Origin: CAYPEZ01 sp964409985
Lineage (GTDB): Bacteria > Patescibacteriota > Minisyncoccia > Phycocordibacterales > UBA6899
Assembly (NCBI GenBank): GCA_964409985.1
Contig: CAYPEZ010000024.1
Coordinates: forward strand, 1-13,038
Direction of reading: 5' to 3'
DNA length: 13,038 nt
Shown here one piece after another: positions 1 through 3,880 of this stretch. Numbering within the stretch: position 1 is the stretch's first letter; each line of letters opens with the position of its first letter. A program made the translations under genes and the position numbers. The notes under the pieces were generated by a model. That model was not told the DNA's origin. It made no database searches and saw only the letters and a list, made by a program, of their open reading frames with translations.

Positions 1-147
1 CTCAAGTCTTGTACTCACCGCCCGTCAAGCCAAGGGAGCCGGGAGTGCCCGAAGTCCCCCGTCCGGGGGCCTACGGCAAGTTCGGTAACAGGGGCTAAGT
101 CGTAACAAGGCACGGGTAGCGGAAGCTGCTCGTGGAACATTTCCAAG
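1..147 (+). rRNA. rrs: 16S ribosomal RNA, 3' end (partial)
   Basis: This is the 3' minor domain of 16S rRNA, from about E. coli position 1382 to the end; the rest lies outside the window. Landmarks are the decoding-site segment TTGTACTCACCGCCCGTC at 9-26 (the base matching C1402 is at 21), GTCGTAACAAGG at 99-110, and helix 45 at 111-134. Helix 45 pairs CACGGGTAGC with GCTGCTCGTG around a GGAA tetraloop, the usual RsmA/KsgA dimethylation target. Two departures from consensus are visible. The base matching A1396 is T (position 15). The tail after helix 45 reads GAACATTTCCAAG where most bacteria have GGATCACCTCCTT, so the CCTCC anti-Shine-Dalgarno core is replaced by TTTCC at 140-144. The 3' end at 147 is set by alignment from memory to E. 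coli and could be off by several bases. Confidence 0.95.
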
Positions 148-373
148 ATGGACATTCTCTCGGAAGAGAGGATTTACTTGGTCGGTTCACATTTCTATGG
201 TGAAAAGGACGCTGATAGATCGCCCAATGCATCTATTACTCTGGAGGGGAGTTTAACCCTCTTCCTGCAACAACAGCGTAAGCGACAGTTCGTGGGGTTA
301 TGAAAAACGTAGAGTGAGACAAAAGAAGCTACGGATTCTTTTGAATCTTGCGCAGCATATCATTGGAAAAAAG
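148..373 (+). other. 16S 3' trailer, no 23S or 5S linked
   Basis: These 226 nt separate the 16S 3' end from a terminator. I recognise no tRNA, 5S or 23S sequence and no plausible protein gene here. Several hairpins are visible: ATTCTCTC-GGAA-GAGAGGAT at 154-173, TGATAGAT paired with ATCTATTA around 212-238, an AGGG/CCCT hairpin near 245-262, and GATTC-TTTT-GAATC at 334-347. They are probably processing or trailer structures of the 16S precursor. The partner strand of a 16S processing stem would lie upstream of the window. Confidence 0.6.
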
Positions 374-402
374 AAACCCAATCAATAAAGATTGGGTTTT
401 TT
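371..402. terminator. bidirectional intrinsic terminator between 16S and the 413-736 gene
   Basis: A perfect 10-bp stem AAACCCAATC/GATTGGGTTT (374-383 with 390-399) has a 6-nt loop. The plus strand ends in six T (397-402). Read on the minus strand, the same stem is followed by TTTCTTTTTT. It can therefore end the 16S transcript from the left and the minus-strand gene (stop codon at 413-415) from the right. Confidence 0.85.
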
Positions 403-412
403 GAGTTTGGGT

Positions 413-736
413 TTACACACTCTGCTGCATGGGGGAGTGAGAAGCTGCTCGCATTCTTCCTTGAGTGGCTTTTTGTGAGGCTTTCCATCTCACGTGGGAG
501 ATGTCATTCAAGAACTCTGGATCGTCGAAATCAATACTTCTCGCAAGCTTGATTGCTTTGGAGAGAAGGTGCACGGCGGATCCATACCTCCGTAGGTCCA
601 TTTCTCGACGTCCTTTTCGATACAAAGAATAGATATTCTCGAGTACTTTCGTGTTATCTCGAGGAGGACGAGGAGGGTCACGGCGGAGTATCTGGTCACC
701 TCGAGCACGTGAGTGGAGCGACTTGTGGAACTTCAT
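413..736 (-). CDS. hypothetical protein, basic helical, 107 aa
   Basis: I do not recognise the family. The product is rich in Arg and Lys (opening MKFHKSLHSRARGDQILRR), with a Pro/Arg stretch at about residues 21-26. A predicted helical pair follows at about 32-75 (VLENIYSLYRKGRREM, then AVHLLSKAIKLARSI), faintly like a TPR or other helical-hairpin repeat. No signal peptide or TM segment is seen. Support for a real gene: a promoter-like TTGCAG-16-TAGGCT on the minus strand (plus positions 771-798), an AGGAGA motif 9-10 nt before the start, and a terminator 10 nt past the stop. I chose ATG at 736; an adjacent in-frame TTG at 739 would add one residue. It runs head-on toward the 16S gene. Confidence 0.6.
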   Translation of the reverse strand: MKFHKSLHSRARGDQILRRDPPRPPRDNTKVLENIYSLYRKGRREMDLRRYGSAVHLLSKAIKLARSIDFDDPEFLNDISHVRWKASQKATQGRMRAASHSPMQQSV

Positions 737-770
737 CAACGAACTTCTCCTGTGAGGACGATTCCTCTTT

Positions 771-798
771 TAGCCTACGCCTATAAGAATATCCTGCA
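771..798 (-). promoter_or_regulatory. putative promoter of the 413-736 gene
   Basis: Read on the minus strand, TTGCAG is followed by a 16-nt spacer and TAGGCT, then about 34 nt to the ATG at 736. The leader can form a small hairpin, GAGGA-ATCG-TCCTC (plus 754-768), just upstream of the AGGAGA motif. The call rests on box similarity and position only. Confidence 0.4.
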
Positions 799-811
799 AG
801 TGCTTATTTCC

Positions 812-852
812 ACAAAAAAGAAAGTCTCGACCCGCATTTTGCGAGTCGAGAC
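812..852 (-). terminator. intrinsic terminator of the 860-1126 gene
   Basis: The inverted repeat GTCTCGAC (824-831) / GTCGAGAC (845-852) gives an 8-bp perfect stem. Inner CGC/GCG pairs extend it past one mismatch. On the minus strand it is followed by TTTCTTTTTT. It starts 7 nt beyond the stop codon of the 860-1126 gene, which strongly supports that gene being transcribed from the minus strand. Confidence 0.85.
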
Positions 853-859
853 CTGTTGG

Positions 860-1126
860 TTACTTGATGCCCATTTTTTGGGCAATGCGCTCCTCTTCTT
901 CGGAAAGGTGTTTCACTTCACCGTTCGCCAGCGGATGAACCCTCCTCCATCCTCGTCCGAGGTCAGTCTCGTACTCCATGAGACGGTTTCGCCGTCGCGT
1001 CCATTCGAGACGGGCTCCGAAGTTCGTCACGTGGTCCGCCATCTTCCCACAAAAATGAGAAGTCCAGGTCGTGCTATCACGAAGCGTGATTTCCACGACC
1101 TGATTCTGAACAAGAGCTTCCTTCAC
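860..1126 (-). CDS. hypothetical protein, 88 aa
   Basis: Unrecognised small soluble protein. The N-terminal part (about residues 6-48) alternates hydrophobic residues in a way that suggests beta strands (VVEITLRDSTTWTSHF, then FGARLEWTRRRN). The C-terminal end (about 70-88) is charged and probably helical (VKHLSEEEERIAQKMGIK). A single Cys is at position 26; no TM or signal peptide is seen. The start is GTG at 1126, the longest reading in this frame. That GTG overlaps the stop of a possible 15-codon leader frame as GTGA. A strong TTGACA-16-TAGAAT promoter lies upstream on the same strand, and a hairpin terminator sits 7 nt after the stop. The gene is therefore probably real although its function is unknown. 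Confidence 0.6.
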   Translation of the reverse strand: MKEALVQNQVVEITLRDSTTWTSHFCGKMADHVTNFGARLEWTRRRNRLMEYETDLGRGWRRVHPLANGEVKHLSEEEERIAQKMGIK

Positions 1127-1170
1127 AATGTACCCCTATATTTAGTATGGTATGACGAAGCATTCATCAT
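1123..1170 (-). CDS. possible 15-aa leader peptide frame upstream of the 860-1126 gene
   Basis: On the minus strand an ATG lies 10 nt after the -10 box TAGAAT and opens a 15-codon frame (MMNASSYHTKYRGTL). Its TGA overlaps the downstream GTG start as GTGA. A nearly leaderless short frame coupled to the next gene could be a regulatory leader or simply a way to deliver ribosomes. It could also be chance: the frame is only 48 nt and encodes nothing recognisable. Confidence 0.3.
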   Translation of the reverse strand: MMNASSYHTKYRGTL

Positions 1171-1180
1171 ACAAAACAAA

Positions 1181-1208
1181 ATTCTATATATAATTTATAA
1201 TTTGTCAA
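1181..1208 (-). promoter_or_regulatory. promoter of the 860-1126 gene
   Basis: On the minus strand, TTGACA (plus 1203-1208) is followed by a 16-nt AT-only spacer and TAGAAT (plus 1181-1186). This is close to sigma70 consensus. The predicted transcript start is near 1174. It is divergent from the tRNA-Ile promoter, which begins 6 nt to its right, so the AT-rich block 1171-1210 is a shared control region. Confidence 0.65.
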
Positions 1209-1214
1209 ATCCCA

Positions 1215-1243
1215 TTGCGACACCATACATTTTTTGCTATAGT
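1215..1243 (+). promoter_or_regulatory. promoter of tRNA-Ile
   Basis: TTGCGA (1215-1220), a 17-nt spacer and TATAGT (1238-1243) predict a transcript start near 1250, about 70 nt before the tRNA. An AT-rich tract immediately upstream (1171-1210) could act as an UP element, as is common for stable-RNA promoters. No terminator is visible between the tRNA and rsmI, so read-through into rsmI is possible. Confidence 0.65.
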
Positions 1244-1282
1244 CCGTCGTATTCCTGTACGGCTAGAAGCTTAGGTGGCGAA

Positions 1283-1425
1283 GTACTTTGAAAATTCAAT
1301 CCATATGATCGACAGCGTGCGCGATTAGCTCAGGTGGTTAGAGCGCGTCACTGATAATGACGAGGTCCGAGGTTCGAGTCCTCGATCGCGCACGTTGTCT
1401 GGCAATGATTGAATTTTCAAAGTAC
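1283..1425 (+). repeat. 19-bp perfect inverted repeat enclosing tRNA-Ile; left arm boxA-like
   Basis: GTACTTTGAAAATTCAATC at 1283-1301 is exactly reverse-complemented at 1407-1425, placing the tRNA in a long stem. Inside it, GACAGCG (1311-1317) pairs with CGTTGTC (1393-1399, one wobble) and continues directly into the tRNA acceptor stem. The left arm resembles the boxA antitermination motif of Gram-positive rRNA spacers (CTTTGAAAA core). Long stems of this kind around rRNA are RNase III processing sites; that role here is inferred. Confidence 0.75.
1319..1392 (+). tRNA. ileT: tRNA-Ile(GAT)
   Basis: This is a 74-nt cloverleaf. The acceptor stem pairs GCGCGAT with ATCGCGC. The D arm is GCTC...GAGC. 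The anticodon stem pairs CGTCA with TGACG around loop CTGATAA, giving anticodon GAT. The T arm is CGAGG-TTCGAGT-CCTCG and the discriminator base is A. CCA is not encoded. tRNA-Ile(GAT) is usually found in the 16S-23S spacer. Here it is about 1.2 kb after the 16S end, on its own promoter, with no 23S following. Confidence 0.97.
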
Positions 1426-1473
1426 GTTACGACATAAGCTAAATGCGCTACAAGTATAGGCGCCTTCCTTTTG

Positions 1474-1502
1474 TTGCTGGAACAGAGTCTTGAGAGTAAA
1501 GT
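1474..1502 (+). promoter_or_regulatory. putative rsmI promoter, leaderless geometry
   Basis: TTGCTG (1474-1479), a 17-nt spacer and TAAAGT (1497-1502) are followed by 6 nt and the ATG of rsmI at 1509. Transcription would start at or next to the start codon. No Shine-Dalgarno-like GGAGG is present before the ATG. Confidence 0.45.
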
Positions 1503-1508
1503 ACGTCG

Positions 1509-2177
1509 ATGGGGAAATTATCTATTGTAGGAACACCAATAGGAAATCTCGAAGATATCACGCTTCGAGCCGTCCGCATTCTTGGGGAGTGTGATGTGGT
1601 GTTGTGCGAGGATACGCGGGTGACAGGGAAGCTCCTTCAAAAATTTGAAATCTCAAAGCCGATGATTGCGTATCATGCGCATACGACAAAAGGAAAAGCA
1701 GAGCACATCCTCTCTCTCCTTGAAGAAGGGAAACATCTTGCATTAGTTTCTGACGCAGGAACACCCGCTATTTCTGATCCGGGTTCGCTCCTTGTCTCTC
1801 AGGTAAGAGAGAGGTTTAAGGATTCAATAACCATTGAGGTCATTCCCGGATCCTCAGCAGTTATTGCTGCGCTCTCAGGCACTGGCTTCCCGTCATCAGA
1901 TTTTCTTTTTTTGGGGTTTCTCCCTCATAAAAAAGGGAGAGAGACTCTTTTTAAAGAAATCGCAGCATCTCCTCGGACTGTTGTATTTTACGAATCACCG
2001 CACAGGATCGCTAAGGCCCTCGAATCACTTTCAAAAGTGATTCCTGAGCGAAAGATCGCCGTAGCGCGTGAATTAACCAAGGTATATGAGGAGTATCTTG
2101 TGGGCACTGCGGGCGAGATCCTTCAGATGAAAAAAGACTGGAAAGGTGAGATTGTGGTCATGGTCGCTCCAGTGTAG
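1509..2177 (+). CDS. rsmI: 16S rRNA (cytidine(1402)-2'-O)-methyltransferase RsmI
   Basis: RsmI uses S-adenosylmethionine to 2'-O-methylate C1402 in the ribosomal P site; the family folds as a tetrapyrrole methylase. The 222-aa product shows the family motifs in order: GTPIGN (8-13), CEDTR (33-37), VSDAGTPAISDPG (80-92), PGSSA (113-117), FYESPHR (160-166), ARELTK (186-191) and KGEIV (212-216). It is shorter than the ~286-aa E. coli enzyme and ends right after the methylase domain, without the usual C-terminal extension. The ATG at 1509 directly opens the conserved first strand (KLSIVGTPIGN), so the start is well supported. Its substrate base lies in the 16S fragment at position 21 of this window. 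It may also be reached by read-through from the tRNA-Ile promoter. Confidence 0.95.
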   Translation: MGKLSIVGTPIGNLEDITLRAVRILGECDVVLCEDTRVTGKLLQKFEISKPMIAYHAHTTKGKAEHILSLLEEGKHLALVSDAGTPAISDPGSLLVSQVRERFKDSITIEVIPGSSAVIAALSGTGFPSSDFLFLGFLPHKKGRETLFKEIAASPRTVVFYESPHRIAKALESLSKVIPERKIAVARELTKVYEEYLVGTAGEILQMKKDWKGEIVVMVAPV

Positions 2178-2212
2178 GGTTACCCACATTCCATATGTTG
2201 GGGGTGTTGGCA

Positions 2213-2218
2213 TATACT
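2213..2218 (+). promoter_or_regulatory. putative -10 element, leaderless geometry, for the 2227 gene
   Basis: TATACT at 2213-2218 ends 8 nt before ATG 2227. A weak -35-like TTCCAT lies 18 nt upstream (2189-2194). The predicted transcript would begin at or within a couple of bases of the ATG. Confidence 0.4.
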
Positions 2219-2226
2219 ATAGTGGT

Positions 2227-2631
2227 ATGGCAAGAAAAATCGCACTCATGCTCGGACTCTTTGTTGCACTGCTCCCGTACCTCGGATTCCCCGAGTCTCT
2301 TGATTCGATGCTCTACACTATCTCGGGTCTTGTGATAACTTTTCTTGCATGGAGCGGTAAGCGCCCCCCCTCTGCACCTCTCGATGAAATGGAAGGGGAG
2401 CTTGGTGAAATAACCGATGGCGGCCCACAGAAATCTACTGACGCACCAGCCGTGGCCAAAGCTTCGGTGCCTGAAGAAAAATCAGTTGAACAAACTATCA
2501 TTTCTACTCCACCACCTCTCGATCACCAAGATCTACCAAATGACAGAACACTCGCTGTTGCGTTTACAAAACAACGTCAGCGCAATTTGAATAAACGAAT
2601 TACCCAAGAAGGGAGTCAAACACCATCGTGA
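2227..2631 (+). CDS. small two-TM membrane protein, hypothetical, 134 aa
   Basis: The N-terminus holds two hydrophobic helices (about residues 5-20 and 28-43: ALMLGLFVALLPYLGF and MLYTISGLVITFLAW) joined by a short turn. A ~90-residue hydrophilic tail follows, rich in Pro, Glu and Thr and basic near its end (TKQRQRNLNKRI). Small membrane proteins of this plan, with an LPYLGFP-type turn, recur in Parcubacteria-like genomes, but I know no assigned function. I chose ATG 2227 over the in-frame ATG at 2146 because 2146 lies inside the end of rsmI and the residues between are not membrane-like; a -10 box also sits just before 2227. The TGA stop overlaps the GTG start of the next gene, suggesting translational coupling. 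Confidence 0.75.
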   Translation: MARKIALMLGLFVALLPYLGFPESLDSMLYTISGLVITFLAWSGKRPPSAPLDEMEGELGEITDGGPQKSTDAPAVAKASVPEEKSVEQTIISTPPPLDHQDLPNDRTLAVAFTKQRQRNLNKRITQEGSQTPS

Positions 2632-3830
2632 AATTTGCGTCTGTTATCAACCCTCTCCTCGCACTCTCAATCCTCGCGCTTTCGGGGGTGTTTTTTTCTG
2701 CATCTACCGACGCTGTTCACTTTAAAAGAAAAGAAGCAACGTCCACTCCAATGGACATTTTGCCACCCCAACCAACAGTTACTCATCTTTCCACCCCTAA
2801 ACCACTGAAGGCTATCTATATGACTGCGTGTGTTGGTGCGACACCATCATGGCGCAAGCAGCTTGTGAAGCTCATTGATGACACTGAAATTAATGCTGTG
2901 GTCATTGATATTAAAGATTTCACGGGGATGATCTCCTTTCCGATGGAACAAGATGCCTTTATTGAAAGTACCAACGGTTGCTTTGTAAAAGACATGGAAG
3001 CGTTTATCCGTACGCTTCACGAGAAGCAGATATATGTCATTGGTCGTGTGCAAGTCTTTCAAGATGGAACCATGACTAAAGCTCGTCCGGACCTTGCTGT
3101 GAAAACAAAAACAGGAGAAGTCTGGAAAGACTATAAAGGGATTTCGTTCATTGATGTGGGTGCTACTGAATACTGGGATCACATTGTCGCACTTGCAAAA
3201 GCTTCATACGCAATCGGTTTCGATGAGGTGAATTTTGATTATATTCGTTATCCGTCCGATGGAGACATGAAAAATATTTCTTTTACTCACACTGGATCAA
3301 CCACAAAACCAGTGATGCTTGAGCGATTTTTCACGTACCTGCGTGATGCTATCCCAGCACAGAAGCCTGTTATTTCTGCAGATGTTTTTGGCATGACAAC
3401 AGTGAATACAGACGATTTAAATATTGGGCAGGTGCTCGAGCGCGCACTCCCACACTTCGACTATGTTGCGCCGATGGTGTATCCCTCACATTTTCCAAGT
3501 GGATTCAACGGATGGAAGAATCCTAACGACATTCCAGGCAACGTCATTAGGTATTCCATGGGGGAGGCAGTGAAGCGCGCAGATGTGCTGGAGGAAAAAC
3601 AATCAGGATTTATTTCATCTACAGCAACACCAACATTTGTTTCAACAGGGAAGTATGCAGATCGTCTGCGCCCGTGGCTCCAAGATTTTGATTACGGAGG
3701 AGATTATGATGCGACCGACGTCCGTGCGCAGATTCAAGCAGTGTACGATGTTGGACTGAAAGACTGGATGCTTTGGGATCCAAGTAATCAATATACTCGT
3801 GAAGCCCTCAAGCTTGAGGGACAACCATAG
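2628..3830 (+). CDS. putative glycoside hydrolase, DUF4015 family, membrane-anchored
   Basis: 400 aa. An N-terminal hydrophobic segment (about 7-24) acts as signal peptide or anchor, followed by a Pro/Thr-rich linker (about 36-60) and then the DUF4015-type (PF13200) putative glycoside hydrolase barrel, about 61-395. Visible motifs are VVIDIKDFTG (91-100), IGFDEVNFDYIRYPSDG (196-212), SADVFG (250-255), DYVAPMVYPSHF (278-289), RPWLQDFDYG (348-357) and MLWDPSN (381-387). The acidic residues in DEVNFDYIRYP are the likely catalytic region by analogy with related TIM-barrel hydrolases. The substrate is unknown; an extracellular or cell-wall polysaccharide is likely. The start is GTG, overlapping the previous stop by 4 nt. 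A perfect 16-bp palindrome near the 3' end (3805-3820) has no T-tract, so I do not call it a terminator. Confidence 0.85.
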   Translation: MKFASVINPLLALSILALSGVFFSASTDAVHFKRKEATSTPMDILPPQPTVTHLSTPKPLKAIYMTACVGATPSWRKQLVKLIDDTEINAVVIDIKDFTGMISFPMEQDAFIESTNGCFVKDMEAFIRTLHEKQIYVIGRVQVFQDGTMTKARPDLAVKTKTGEVWKDYKGISFIDVGATEYWDHIVALAKASYAIGFDEVNFDYIRYPSDGDMKNISFTHTGSTTKPVMLERFFTYLRDAIPAQKPVISADVFGMTTVNTDDLNIGQVLERALPHFDYVAPMVYPSHFPSGFNGWKNPNDIPGNVIRYSMGEAVKRADVLEEKQSGFISSTATPTFVSTGKYADRLRPWLQDFDYGGDYDATDVRAQIQAVYDVGLKDWMLWDPSNQYTREALKLEGQP

Positions 3831-3832
3831 GC

Positions 3833-3860
3833 TTTGAGTTCAGTCTAAAACCCGTATAAT
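3833..3860 (+). promoter_or_regulatory. putative promoter of the TraG/TraD-like ATPase gene
   Basis: A consensus TATAAT at 3855-3860 is preceded by TTTGAG (3833-3838, spacer 16). From it, an in-frame TTG lies 8 nt downstream (3869) and ATG 20 nt downstream (3881). The stretch before the ATG is pyrimidine-rich and has no Shine-Dalgarno-like motif. Confidence 0.5.
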
Positions 3861-3880
3861 GAGTTTGTTTGTCCTTTTAT

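Noticed and set aside
713..1291. A 192-codon open frame on the plus strand
   Set aside because: It lies opposite two minus-strand genes that have promoters and terminators, crosses both the terminator at 812-852 and the tRNA promoter, and its product is unlike a real protein.
2146..2226. Earlier start of the small membrane protein inside rsmI
   Set aside because: The extra residues are the rsmI end read in another frame and delay the membrane helix; a -10 box sits just before ATG 2227.
3805..3820. Perfect 16-bp palindrome CCCTCAAGCTTGAGGG
   Set aside because: It lies inside the end of a coding region, has only a 4-nt loop when folded and no T-tract follows. A terminator or operator role is not supported.
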